Positions 8,848 through 17,015 of a stretch of DNA of 64,000 bases are shown here, piece after piece; position 1 is the first letter of the stretch; the number at the start of each line of letters is the position of its first letter. Made by a program: the position numbers and the translations under genes. Below the pieces are notes generated by a model. That model did not search any database. It was not told where the DNA came from and worked only from the letters and a program-made list of their open reading frames with translations. This DNA is from Oceanospirillum multiglobuliferum (GTDB taxonomy: Bacteria; Pseudomonadota; Gammaproteobacteria; Pseudomonadales; Halomonadaceae). The stretch spans positions 62,001 to 126,000 of the forward strand of contig NZ_FUXG01000010.1 of assembly GCF_900167095.1 (NCBI RefSeq), read 5' to 3'.

Positions 8848-10140
8848 ATGAAGGTTTTAGTCATCGGTAATGGTGGTCGTGAGCACGCTTTAGCGTGGAA
8901 AGCAGCACAATCTGCAAAAGTGAGCCAGGTATTTGTTGCTCCAGGTAACGCAGGTACGGCACTGGAACCTAAACTGGAAAACGTCGCCATTGACGTACTA
9001 GACTTTGATGCCCTAGTTTTGTTTGCTAAAACAAACCAAGTTGAGTTAACAATTGTTGGCCCTGAAGTACCACTGGTAGCGGGTGTAGTGGATCGCTTCC
9101 GCTCAGAAGGTCTGAACATTTTTGGCCCATCACAAGGTGCTGCTCAATTGGAAGGCTCTAAAGCCTTCACAAAAGATTTCTTGGCACGCCACAACATCCC
9201 AACGGCTGAATATCAGAACTTCACCGAGATTGAGCCAGCACTGGCTTATCTACGTGAAAAGGGCGCACCAATCGTCATCAAAGCTGATGGCTTAGCCGCA
9301 GGTAAAGGCGTTATCGTTGCGATGACCCTTGAGGAAGCGGAAGATGCAGTTAAAGATATGCTCGCAGGCAACTCCTTTGGCGATGCCGGCAGCCGCGTTG
9401 TAATCGAAGAGTTTTTAGACGGTGAAGAAGCCAGCTTCATTGTGATGGTTGATGGCAAAAATGTATTGCCAATGGCAACCAGCCAAGATCATAAACGTGT
9501 AGGGGACAAAGACACTGGCCCTAATACAGGTGGTATGGGCGCTTACTCTCCGGCCCCTGTTGTGACACAAGCCATTCACGACCGAGTAATGGCTGAAGTA
9601 ATTATGCCAACGGTTGAAGGTATGGCCGCAGAAGGCAATGTGTATACAGGCTTCTTGTATGCTGGCCTGATGATTATGGCTGATGGCACTCCAAAAGTGA
9701 TCGAATACAACTGCCGTTTTGGTGACCCTGAAACTCAACCGATTATGCTACGTTTGCAGTCTGATCTAGTTGAACTATGTGAAGCTGCACTAGCTGGCAA
9801 CTTAGACAAAACTGAAGCGCAGTGGGATGCTCGCCCATCCATTGGTGTTGTGATTGCCGCGGGCGGTTACCCTGCTGATTACGCCAAGGGTGACGAAATT
9901 ACAGGACTGCCAGAAACTGAACTTGAAGGCGGTAAAGTTTTCCATGCAGGCACCACGCTAAAAGATGGCAAAGTTGTAACCAACGGTGGCCGCGTACTAT
10001 GTGCCACTGCAATGGGTCACTCGGTCAGCGAAGCACAAGCCAATGCCTACCAGCTTGTGAAGCAAATTAACTGGAATGGCGCATTCTATCGTACTGATAT
10101 TGGCTATCGCGCTATTGCCCGCGAGCAAGCAAAAGGCTAA
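8848..10140 (+). CDS. purD: Phosphoribosylamine-glycine ligase PurD
   Basis: This 430-residue enzyme joins 5-phosphoribosylamine and glycine with ATP in step two of purine synthesis in the cytoplasm. The N-terminus MKVLVIGNGGREHALAWK is the GARS signature, and the ATP-grasp core follows (KADGLAAGKGVIVA near residue 145, then EFLDGEEASF and EYNCRFGDPETQ near 290). Length is normal. GAGG lies upstream of the ATG. It stands alone between the sensor kinase gene and its own terminator; the usual partner purH is not directly upstream here, so it is probably transcribed from the 140-base gap at 8706-8847. Confidence 0.97.
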   Translation: MKVLVIGNGGREHALAWKAAQSAKVSQVFVAPGNAGTALEPKLENVAIDVLDFDALVLFAKTNQVELTIVGPEVPLVAGVVDRFRSEGLNIFGPSQGAAQLEGSKAFTKDFLARHNIPTAEYQNFTEIEPALAYLREKGAPIVIKADGLAAGKGVIVAMTLEEAEDAVKDMLAGNSFGDAGSRVVIEEFLDGEEASFIVMVDGKNVLPMATSQDHKRVGDKDTGPNTGGMGAYSPAPVVTQAIHDRVMAEVIMPTVEGMAAEGNVYTGFLYAGLMIMADGTPKVIEYNCRFGDPETQPIMLRLQSDLVELCEAALAGNLDKTEAQWDARPSIGVVIAAGGYPADYAKGDEITGLPETELEGGKVFHAGTTLKDGKVVTNGGRVLCATAMGHSVSEAQANAYQLVKQINWNGAFYRTDIGYRAIAREQAKG

Positions 10141-10170
10141 TCTCAGCTAGCATTATTGTGCAGTTGCAAA

Positions 10171-10203
10171 ATAAAGCCGGAGTGTTATCTCCGGCTTTAT
10201 TGT
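10171..10203 (+). terminator. Rho-independent terminator after purD
   Basis: A perfect 12-base stem: ATAAAGCCGGAG at 10171-10182 pairs with CTCCGGCTTTAT at 10189-10200 around a six-base loop. The A-run before and T-rich tail after make it usable in both directions. Confidence 0.85.
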
Positions 10204-10280
10204 CTGAGTCTTTTACAGGCAAATGATGAAGACCAATAACTTTTTAATAAGCCACAATAAAAACAGATAAGGAAATTAAA

Positions 10281-10724
10281 ATGGCTCGTATCCAAATTGA
10301 CTACCCTGAGCAGCAAACTATTTTTACGCATCAAGCTATTTTGCGTATCACCGACCTAAACTACGGCAATCACCTTGCTCACGACACCTTGATCTCTCTA
10401 ATCCATGATGCACGGGCACAAATGTTTATCGCCCATGGTCACCGTGAGATCGACATAGAAGGGGTTGGTATCGTAGTTGCCGATCTTGGTATCTGCTATC
10501 GCGCAGAAGTTTTTTATCCTGATACTTTAACTATTGAAGTTGCGGTGGATGAACTATCACGCAAAGGTGGTGATCTGATCTATCGAGTAACCAAAAACTC
10601 AGATGGCGCTTTAGTGGCACTGGCTAAAACAGGCATTGTATTTTTTGACTATCAAGAACGTAAAGCAGTAACCGTGCCTGAGGCTTTTAAAGCCATTGTT
10701 GCGAATGCAACAGCTCAAGCCTAA
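10281..10724 (+). CDS. Hot-dog fold acyl-CoA thioesterase family protein
   Basis: This 147-residue protein fits the 4HBT/hot-dog thioesterase pattern: an N-terminal strand, then RITDLNYGNHLAHDTLISLIHDARAQMF, where Asp, Asn and His in the first helix correspond to the catalytic region, and later strands ending in IVFFDYQERKAV. It would hydrolyse acyl-CoA thioesters in the cytoplasm; the acyl group is unknown. AAGGA precedes the ATG by 7 bases. A perfect hairpin follows its stop codon, so it is largely a single-gene unit although the kinase gene downstream points the same way. Confidence 0.8.
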   Translation: MARIQIDYPEQQTIFTHQAILRITDLNYGNHLAHDTLISLIHDARAQMFIAHGHREIDIEGVGIVVADLGICYRAEVFYPDTLTIEVAVDELSRKGGDLIYRVTKNSDGALVALAKTGIVFFDYQERKAVTVPEAFKAIVANATAQA

Positions 10725-10754
10725 CAGATCAAAGCATCTATATGCTTTGATCTG
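10725..10754 (+). terminator. Perfect hairpin between the thioesterase and phosphoribulokinase genes
   Basis: CAGATCAAAGCAT (10725-10737) pairs over 13 bases with ATGCTTTGATCTG (10742-10754). The following bases are ATTATTATT rather than a T-run, so termination would be weak; it may instead stabilise the upstream message. Confidence 0.55.
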
Positions 10755-10781
10755 ATTATTATTAGTAAAGGTTTATAGTTT

Positions 10782-11654
10782 ATGTCGCGAGAGTATCCCA
10801 TTGTTGCGGTAACAGGATCGTCGGGTGCCGGTACAACAACGGTCAAGGATGCGTTTGCTCGTATGTTTCACCGCGAACAGATCGAAGCGGCCTTTGTGCA
10901 TGGTGACAGTTTTCACCGCTACTCACGGGAAGAGATGCACAAAATTCTACGTGAACAACCAGAGCGTAAACGCCAAGTCAGCCACTTTGCAGTGGAAGCC
11001 AACATGCTTGATGAGCTTGAGCAGTTATTTTCCAGCTATGCAGAAAATGGCACTGGAGTTTACCGCCACTATATTCACGCAGAAGACAAAGAGATGGTAG
11101 AGCAAGGCCATCGTGTTGGTACATTTACCCCTTGGCAAGCATTACCAGAGGGCACCGATTTATTGCTATATGAAGGTTTGCATGGTGGGCTTGTCACAGA
11201 TCGGTACAACATTGCTCAATATGCTGATCTTTTAATCGGTATCGCCCCGACAATTAATTTGGAGTGGATCCAAAAAATTGACCGTGATACCAAACTACGC
11301 GGCTACTCACAAGAAGCGGTAATAGATACGATTCAGAGTCGAATGCCGGATTATATCAAGTATATTTTGCCGCAGTTTAGCCGCACACATATTAACTTTC
11401 AGCGTATACCAACGGTTGATACCTCTAACCCGTTTACCTTACAGGATGTGCCCTCTAGCGATGAAAGTCTGGTGGTGATTCGTTTCAAAAATCGAGGGAG
11501 TGTTGATTTTCCGTTTCTACTGAGCATGATTAAAGACTCTTTTATGAGCCGCCCAGACACTCTAATTGTACCTGGTGGCCGTATGAGCTTAGCAATGGAG
11601 TTGATCTTAACTCCGCGTATAGAGGCTTTGTTAGAAAGCAGACGCTTTCGTTAA
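10782..11654 (+). CDS. prkB: Phosphoribulokinase (PrkB-type)
   Basis: This 290-residue kinase has the P-loop GSSGAGTT at residues 12-19, in which Thr replaces the usual Lys, as in bacterial class I phosphoribulokinases. Other family marks are HGDSFHRYSREEMH near 40-53, a conserved RHYIHAED, and LLYEGLHGG near 126-134. It closely matches the length of E. coli PrkB (about 290). The textbook reaction is ATP-dependent phosphorylation of ribulose 5-phosphate. No RuBisCO or other Calvin-cycle gene is in this window and such orphan PRKs are common in gammaproteobacteria, so its physiological role is uncertain. It probably has its own promoter after the 10725 hairpin. Confidence 0.9.
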   Translation: MSREYPIVAVTGSSGAGTTTVKDAFARMFHREQIEAAFVHGDSFHRYSREEMHKILREQPERKRQVSHFAVEANMLDELEQLFSSYAENGTGVYRHYIHAEDKEMVEQGHRVGTFTPWQALPEGTDLLLYEGLHGGLVTDRYNIAQYADLLIGIAPTINLEWIQKIDRDTKLRGYSQEAVIDTIQSRMPDYIKYILPQFSRTHINFQRIPTVDTSNPFTLQDVPSSDESLVVIRFKNRGSVDFPFLLSMIKDSFMSRPDTLIVPGGRMSLAMELILTPRIEALLESRRFR

Positions 11655-11769
11655 ACCCCTCAGCTTAAAATCCTTATATTTTAGCTATATCTAAAACACG
11701 ATGTTTCACTTATGATTGGGCGGCTTATAAAGCTGCATAAACTTGAATAACAGCGACAGGATTCTGAAG

Positions 11770-12111
11770 ATGGATTGTCTATTTTGTAAATTAGTTGCGC
11801 GGGAGATCCCCGCTGACATTCTCTATGAAGATGATCAAGTTATCGCCTTTCGTGATATCTCTCCACAAGCACCAACCCATGTATTGATCATTCCAAAGCG
11901 TCATATTTCAACCTTGAATGATCTGCAAGAGGAAGATTGTGCACTTGTGGGTCGTTTACAGTTCACAGCTCAAAAAATTGCCAAAACACTAGGCATTGCA
12001 GAAGAGGGTTACCGTGTCGTGATGAACTGCAATGAACAGGGTGGACAAACGGTTTACCATATTCACATGCACCTACTGGGTGGACGGAGTATGACTTGGC
12101 CTCCGGGTTAA
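11770..12111 (+). CDS. hinT: Histidine-triad nucleotide-binding protein HinT
   Basis: This 113-residue HIT protein has the triad H97-x-H99-x-H101 (HIHMHLL) and the family C-terminus GGRSMTWPPG. HinT hydrolyses purine phosphoramidates such as AMP-lysine. The start is taken as the ATG at 11770 because the product then begins MDCLFCKLVAREIPA, the standard HinT N-terminus, and AGGA lies upstream; a longer frame to 11743 adds nine atypical residues. It is followed closely by a terminator and forms a single-gene unit. Confidence 0.94.
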   Translation: MDCLFCKLVAREIPADILYEDDQVIAFRDISPQAPTHVLIIPKRHISTLNDLQEEDCALVGRLQFTAQKIAKTLGIAEEGYRVVMNCNEQGGQTVYHIHMHLLGGRSMTWPPG

Positions 12112-12122
12112 GATGCAGATAC

Positions 12123-12150
12123 AGGGCGTCCTACGGGATGCCCTTTTTTT
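12123..12150 (+). terminator. Rho-independent terminator after hinT
   Basis: AGGGCGTCC pairs with GGATGCCCT (one wobble) around a short loop, and a T-run follows directly, 11 bases after the hinT stop codon. Confidence 0.85.
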
Positions 12151-12225
12151 ATGCCTTACTTTTATGACCTTTTAGTCAGCATAAACTGACACTTATCAGG
12201 AAAACGTCATAATTTATAAGGATAA

Positions 12226-12234
12226 TGCACTGCA
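12226..12234 (+). promoter_or_regulatory. TGCACTGCA element upstream of the phosphotransacylase-acetate kinase operon
   Basis: The same nine bases found twice in the phasin promoter recur here, 47 bases before the ATG at 12281. A possible -10 box TAGAAT (12236-12241) follows immediately, so a bound repressor would overlap the promoter. No strong -35 box is visible. Confidence 0.4.
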
Positions 12235-12280
12235 ATAGAATACCTATCAGACAAATTAAACTCAGGAAATAAGAAAGATT

Positions 12281-13255
12281 ATGGATCAAATTATTCGCGA
12301 GATTCTGGTACCTAATGCACCTCGAATCGAAGATCATCATCATGAGCAGCTGAATGCGTTTTTACAGCAAGCCAAAGCCTATGATCCTATCCCAACCGCC
12401 GTTGTACACCCTGCTGATGCCAATAGTTTATTAGGCGCAGTTGAAGCAGCAGAGGAAGGCTTAATTATTCCATTTTTTGTAGGCCCAGAAGCCAAAATTC
12501 GCTCTGTTGCGCTAGAGTGCGGTGTTGATTTAAGTAAATACACGATTGTTCCTACCGCCCATAGTCATGAGTCTGCTGAGCTATCTGCTCAAATGGCAAA
12601 AGAGGGTAAAGTACATGCACTGATGAAAGGTAGCTTAGGCTCGTCTGAACTATTAGCTGCATTGATTGATAAAAAAGCAGGCTTACGCACTGAGTATCGT
12701 TTAAGCCACGTATTTGTGATGGACGTACCGAGCTATCACAAAACCTTAATCGTGACCGATGCAGCCATCAATATCACACCTGATTTGATGACCAAACGAG
12801 ACATCGTACAAAATGCGATTAATTGCGCCCATGCTTTAGGCATCGAAAAACCTAAAGTGGCTATTTTAGCCGCGGTTGAGAAAGTCAAACCGGGTATGCA
12901 GAGCACAATAGACGCGGCAGCATTGTGCAAAATGGCCGATCGCAAACAGATTACAGGGGCGCTTTTAGATGGCCCATTGGCTTTTGATAACGCTATTTCC
13001 GCAGAAGCCGCTCGTGATAAAGGCATCGACTCTGAAGTCAGTGGCGATGTGGATATCTTGCTGGTACCAGACCTAGAGGCCGGCAATATTCTAGCAAAAC
13101 AGCTGCAATATCTGGCGGGTGCCAAGTCAGCAGGTATTGTTTTAGGTGCAAAAGTTCCAGTAATTTTAACCAGCCGTGCGGCTAAACCTTTGGAACGCTT
13201 AAGCTCTTGCGCTGTCGCATCCTTAGTTGCTCGCAAAATGGGACTCACGCTATGA
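12281..13255 (+). CDS. Phosphate acetyl/butyryltransferase
   Basis: This 324-residue cytoplasmic enzyme of the PTA/PTB family exchanges CoA for phosphate on a short acyl-CoA. It is the short form, without the regulatory N-terminus of E. coli Pta. Marks include MKGSLGSSELLAAL, FVMDVPSYHKTLIVTDAAIN, and the closing LVPDLEAGNILAKQL, all typical of the family. Its stop codon overlaps the acetate kinase start (ATGA at 13252-13255), so the two are translationally coupled and should work as acyl-CoA to acyl-phosphate to acid plus ATP. Acetyl versus butyryl preference cannot be decided from sequence. A TGCACTGCA site upstream hints at co-control with PHA metabolism. Confidence 0.9.
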   Translation: MDQIIREILVPNAPRIEDHHHEQLNAFLQQAKAYDPIPTAVVHPADANSLLGAVEAAEEGLIIPFFVGPEAKIRSVALECGVDLSKYTIVPTAHSHESAELSAQMAKEGKVHALMKGSLGSSELLAALIDKKAGLRTEYRLSHVFVMDVPSYHKTLIVTDAAINITPDLMTKRDIVQNAINCAHALGIEKPKVAILAAVEKVKPGMQSTIDAAALCKMADRKQITGALLDGPLAFDNAISAEAARDKGIDSEVSGDVDILLVPDLEAGNILAKQLQYLAGAKSAGIVLGAKVPVILTSRAAKPLERLSSCAVASLVARKMGLTL

Positions 13256-14451
13256 ACTCAATCTTAATTGTTAACGCTGGCTCATCTAGCTTGAAATGCT
13301 CTGTATTTGATGAGTTTGATGGGGATATTCGCCAGCACTTTCGCGTTAAAGTAGCTAATCTTGCTGGCCCTGCTCGCTTAGAAATTTATGACCACAGTGA
13401 AAAAGCCGACGGTGTTCTAGTTGATAAATTCGAGCTTTCGGCAGAAGAGCTTGATGTAGCCCATAGTCAGGCACATCACCAAGCCCTGTCGGTTGTATTG
13501 AAGTGGCTAGACAAGAACACAAAGTTTCGAATTACACAAATTGGTCACCGAGTGGTGCACGGTGGTGATGCGTACTCTGAGCCTGTTGTGGTCACCAATG
13601 AGGTACTGGAAAGTCTTAAAAAACTTATTCCTCTTGCACCATTGCATCAGCCTTACAACCTAAAACTTATTGATGTGTGCAAAGACGTACTACCGGGGCT
13701 ACCACAAGTAGCCTGCTTTGATACGGCCTTTCACAGCACCATTCCTGATGTGGCACGCAACTTTGCAATTCCACGGGCTTTAACACATGAAGGCGTGCGC
13801 CGTTATGGTTTCCACGGACTGTCTTATCAATATATCCTGAACAAGCTACAGCAGCTTGATCCTGAGTTAGCCTCTAGCCGAATTGTCACTGCACACTTAG
13901 GTGCAGGTGCCAGCATGTGCGCCATCCACAATGGTGAGAGCGTGGCTTCTACAATGGGCTTTACAGCACTGGATGGTTTACCGATGGGCAGCCGTTGTGG
14001 ACAAATTGATCCAGGTGTACTGCTGTACTTGATGCGTGAACACAAGATGGATGTAGACGCCATCGAAAGCCTGCTCTATAAAAATAGCGGCTGGCAAGGT
14101 GTTTCAGGTATTAGCAGTGACATGCTGACCTTGCATAAAAACGGCTCTGAGCATGCTCGTGAAGCCATTGATATGTTTGTGTATCGCATCGCGCGTGAAA
14201 CAGGCAGCTTGGTTGCTTCAATGGGTGGGTTGGATACTTTTGTTTTCACTGGTGGTGTTGGTGAGAATGATGCCGAGATTCGTGCTCAAGTCGCGCGCCA
14301 AAACGAATGGCTTGGTATGAAGATTGATCCTCAGCGTAATGCCACTAATGAATACTTAATCAGTGCTGATGACAGTAAAGTAAAAGTCTTTGCAATCCCA
14401 ACCAACGAAGAGTTGATGATTGCCCGCCATACAAGCCGCTTGCTACGTTAA
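13252..14451 (+). CDS. ackA: Acetate kinase
   Basis: This 399-residue enzyme converts acetyl phosphate plus ADP to acetate plus ATP, and the reverse. The N-terminus MNSILIVNAGSSSLKCSVF carries the phosphate-binding strand, HRVVHGGDAY and RYGFHGLSYQYI hold conserved His residues, and VFTGGVGENDAEIR near residue 325 is the second signature. The start is the ATG at 13252 that overlaps the upstream stop codon; a longer frame to 13207 lies inside the preceding gene. The family also covers propionate and butyrate kinases, but length and motifs best fit AckA. Two stem-loops follow before the convergent glpE gene. Confidence 0.93.
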   Translation: MNSILIVNAGSSSLKCSVFDEFDGDIRQHFRVKVANLAGPARLEIYDHSEKADGVLVDKFELSAEELDVAHSQAHHQALSVVLKWLDKNTKFRITQIGHRVVHGGDAYSEPVVVTNEVLESLKKLIPLAPLHQPYNLKLIDVCKDVLPGLPQVACFDTAFHSTIPDVARNFAIPRALTHEGVRRYGFHGLSYQYILNKLQQLDPELASSRIVTAHLGAGASMCAIHNGESVASTMGFTALDGLPMGSRCGQIDPGVLLYLMREHKMDVDAIESLLYKNSGWQGVSGISSDMLTLHKNGSEHAREAIDMFVYRIARETGSLVASMGGLDTFVFTGGVGENDAEIRAQVARQNEWLGMKIDPQRNATNEYLISADDSKVKVFAIPTNEELMIARHTSRLLR

Positions 14452-14463
14452 CAACACTTCTTA

Positions 14464-14557
14464 TTAACCTTTAAAGCTTACGAAGAAGGCTAAAGGTTAA
14501 AAAAGTGAATGTTAAAAATAAAAACACCGCGTAAAAATTTGCGCGGTGTTTTTTTGT
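14464..14557. terminator. Double terminator between convergent ackA and glpE
   Basis: TTAACCTTTA and TAAAGGTTAA form a first stem after ackA. Then AACACCGCG and CGCGGTGTT (14523-14550) form a second stem flanked by an A-run on the left and a T-run on the right, so it can stop transcription from both sides. Confidence 0.8.
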
Positions 14558-14577
14558 ATTAAATCTGAAGAATTTAA

Positions 14578-14898
14578 TCAGGACTCGCAGTATTGCGGGA
14601 ATGCAATCTTCCACATCTCATAGCCCCCTTGCAGGCTATACACTTCGCTAAAGCCCTGATCTACCAAAAACTGAGCCGCTGATTGACTGCTGTTACCGTG
14701 GTAGCAACATACTACAACGGGTGCGTCTTTTGGTGTTTGCTCAATAAACTGCTGCACATTGCTATTGTCTAGCGCAGTTGAGTCTTTAATACGACCAGCC
14801 GCAAAGCTGTTGCCATCGCGAATATCTACAACAACAGGTTGTTGGTCGGCGGCAATTTTCTCCCCCAAGGTTTGAGGAGTCATAAACTGAAAACGCAT
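14578..14898 (-). CDS. glpE: Thiosulfate sulfurtransferase GlpE (single-domain rhodanese)
   Basis: This 106-residue cytoplasmic rhodanese transfers sulfane sulfur from thiosulfate. The active-site loop CYHGNS places the catalytic cysteine at residue 65, the same number as in E. coli GlpE. The opening FQFMTPQTLGEKI and closing GGYEMWK also fit. An extra Cys64 precedes the catalytic one. It lies about 46 bases downstream of apaH in the same direction and may be the last gene of the lptD-apaH cluster. Confidence 0.93.
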   Translation of the reverse strand: MRFQFMTPQTLGEKIAADQQPVVVDIRDGNSFAAGRIKDSTALDNSNVQQFIEQTPKDAPVVVCCYHGNSSQSAAQFLVDQGFSEVYSLQGGYEMWKIAFPQYCES

Positions 14899-14944
14899 GG
14901 TCAGTTACCTACAAAGTCAGATTCTACTTTAATTTAAGATTGTA

Positions 14945-15763
14945 CTAATATAGCGATTTTTGCAGGCTAGGTACAGAGCTTAGCTCAGCGTTACTTAGAT
15001 TCAATGCGGTTAAGCTGCCGCCCCAAACACAACCTGTGTCCAACGCATAACAGTTAACCGCCTCAATCTTACCTTCAAGAGCAGCCCAGTGACCGAAAAT
15101 AACTTTGGCTTGGTCTTTTCTTGGGAAGCTAAACCAAGGGGCAAAACCTACAGGGCATTGGTCTAAACCTTCTTTACTCTCAAACTCTAACTGTCCTTCT
15201 GCTGTGCAAAAACGCATGCGTGTTAGATAGTTAGTGATGACTCGCAAACGTTCAAAACCGACCAGCTCATCCGACCAAATATCTGGCTTATTGCCATACA
15301 TGGCATTGAAGAAAGCTTTGCAACTATGGCTACGTAATACGGCCTCCACCTCATGAGCATAGGCCAAAGTATCGGCCACACTCCAAATAGGTGGAATACC
15401 AGCATGGGTCATCACATAGCCCTGCGCTTCATCAAAGTGGCATAACGGCTGATAGCGCAGCCAGTTCAACAGTTCGTCACGGTCAGGGGCTTTTAATATC
15501 GCATCAAGGGTATCTTGACGTTTTACTTTAGCTCCAGCGTAAGCCACCGCTAACAAGTGTAAGTCGTGGTTACCCAGTACCACTTTGACACGATCGCCCA
15601 GAGAGTAAGCAAACCGCAGTACCTCTAAAGATTGAGGACCACGGTTGACTAAATCCCCTGCCAACCAGAGGTGATCATGATTAGGGTCAAACTGTACGGT
15701 TTCTAAAAGCTGTTCTAACTCTGTAAAGCAGCCTTGTAGATCACCAACGGCGTAAATCGTCAT
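14945..15763 (-). CDS. apaH: Symmetrical diadenosine tetraphosphatase ApaH
   Basis: This 272-residue metallophosphatase cleaves Ap4A to two ADP and, in E. coli, also removes Np4 caps from RNA. The metal-binding motifs are GDLQGCF at residue 7, GDLVNRGP near 36 and GNHDLHLL near 64, followed by THAGIPP near 120, all intact. It starts 13 bases after apaG, in the conserved surA-pdxA-rsmA-apaG-apaH order. Confidence 0.96.
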   Translation of the reverse strand: MTIYAVGDLQGCFTELEQLLETVQFDPNHDHLWLAGDLVNRGPQSLEVLRFAYSLGDRVKVVLGNHDLHLLAVAYAGAKVKRQDTLDAILKAPDRDELLNWLRYQPLCHFDEAQGYVMTHAGIPPIWSVADTLAYAHEVEAVLRSHSCKAFFNAMYGNKPDIWSDELVGFERLRVITNYLTRMRFCTAEGQLEFESKEGLDQCPVGFAPWFSFPRKDQAKVIFGHWAALEGKIEAVNCYALDTGCVWGGSLTALNLSNAELSSVPSLQKSLY

Positions 15764-15776
15764 TGGAGCGTCTCTT

Positions 15777-16196
15777 TTATTGCAATATAGATGGCATCGC
15801 TAAACGAAAAGTGGGTACTAACACCTTGAAGGTTTCACCTTTATCAACATCCAGCAACTCTAAATGCCCCTGCATAAAACCGATGGGGGTCGGAAAAACT
15901 GCGCCAGAGGTATACACATACTGCTCGCCGCTTGGAATAACGGGTTGCTCGCCTACGACACCTTTACCGGAAACCTCTTCCTCAGAGCCATTGCCATCGG
16001 TAATTTTCCAGTAACGCCCTAGCACTTGCACAGTGCTGGCATGGCCGTTTTTGATGGTGACACGATAACTGAAAACGTGCTGTGCTTTATCGGCACTAGA
16101 CTCGGCTTTAATAAAACGCGGTTCTACGCTGACTGCAATCAAGTCGGCAACATTTTCTGGCTGTTCAGGTGTAGTAGGTGAGGTCAATTCAGTCAT
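15777..16196 (-). CDS. apaG: Co2+/Mg2+ efflux-associated protein ApaG
   Basis: This 139-residue protein has a fibronectin-like ApaG domain: VEPRFI, HVFSYRVTIKNGH, LGRYWKITDGNG, VVGEQPVIPSGEQYVYTSG and the closing GHLELLD all match the family. The biochemical role is unsettled; the cobalt/magnesium link comes from mutants. I start at the ATG at 16196, whose first bases overlap the end of rsmA (stop at 16191-16189), rather than the upstream alternative at 16238 deep inside rsmA. The N-terminus is a little longer than in E. coli (about 125 residues). Confidence 0.93.
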   Translation of the reverse strand: MTELTSPTTPEQPENVADLIAVSVEPRFIKAESSADKAQHVFSYRVTIKNGHASTVQVLGRYWKITDGNGSEEEVSGKGVVGEQPVIPSGEQYVYTSGAVFPTPIGFMQGHLELLDVDKGETFKVLVPTFRLAMPSILQ

Positions 16197-17001
16197 GTTT
16201 ACCCTGCAAATCAGCATAAGCGTTACTAATGGCAACAACTTCTTGCAATGACAAAGTTTCAGGCCGGCGTGTAGGGTCGATCTCTAATGCCTCTAAAAGG
16301 CTCATCTCCATTAAGCCTTTTAGATTGTTTCTTAATGTTTTACGACGCTGTGCAAATGCGCTACGTACCACGGTGTCAAAACACTCAAAAGATTTTGCTG
16401 GATAAGGCAGTTCTTTATGAGGTGTTAAACGCACAATAGCCGACTCTACTTTTGGCATAGGGTCAAAAGCTTCAGGCGGCACTAAAAACAAAGATTCAAC
16501 TTGGCAACGATATTGCGCCATAATGCCTAAGCGTCCCCAGTCATTGCTAGAAGGCTCTGCAGCCAAGCGTTCAACCACCTCTTTTTGCAGCATAAAGTGC
16601 ATATCACGCACCACTGGGCCTTGATCTAATAGATGAAAAATCAGTGGAGTAGAGATGTTATAAGGCAAGTTGCCCACAATACGTAACGGCTGCCCATCAT
16701 CCACTAAGGTGCTGAAGTCAAACTTAAGGGCATCTGCTTGGTGAATATTAAAACCTTTGTGGTTAAAAAATTTCACTTTCAAGCCGGGAATCAAATCACG
16801 GTCTAATTCAACCACATCTAAACGGTCGGTCGCCTCTAAGATCACCTCAGTTAAAGCGCCCATACCGGGGCCAATTTCAACAAGGTGTTGGCCTTCTTGT
16901 GGCGAAACACTGCGCACAATACGACGAATAATACCTTCATCCTGAAGAAAGTTTTGCCCAAAGCGTTTTCTGGCACGGTGTTGCTGAGGCTGTTTAGCCA
17001 T
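16189..17001 (-). CDS. rsmA: 16S rRNA dimethyladenosine transferase RsmA (KsgA)
   Basis: This 270-residue methyltransferase dimethylates A1518 and A1519 of 16S rRNA during small-subunit maturation. The start ARKRFGQNFLQD is the family hallmark; the SAM site reads VEIGPGMGALTE near residue 40 and the catalytic motif NLPYNIS lies near 113. GAGGA precedes the ATG. It sits 14 bases after pdxA and overlaps the start of apaG. Confidence 0.97.
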   Translation of the reverse strand: MAKQPQQHRARKRFGQNFLQDEGIIRRIVRSVSPQEGQHLVEIGPGMGALTEVILEATDRLDVVELDRDLIPGLKVKFFNHKGFNIHQADALKFDFSTLVDDGQPLRIVGNLPYNISTPLIFHLLDQGPVVRDMHFMLQKEVVERLAAEPSSNDWGRLGIMAQYRCQVESLFLVPPEAFDPMPKVESAIVRLTPHKELPYPAKSFECFDTVVRSAFAQRRKTLRNNLKGLMEMSLLEALEIDPTRRPETLSLQEVVAISNAYADLQGKHD

Positions 17002-17015
17002 TGGTATTCCTCAAA

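Noticed and set aside
12736-13248. 170-residue frame antisense to the phosphotransacylase
   Set aside because: Ser/Ala/Pro-rich shadow of a clearly coding gene.
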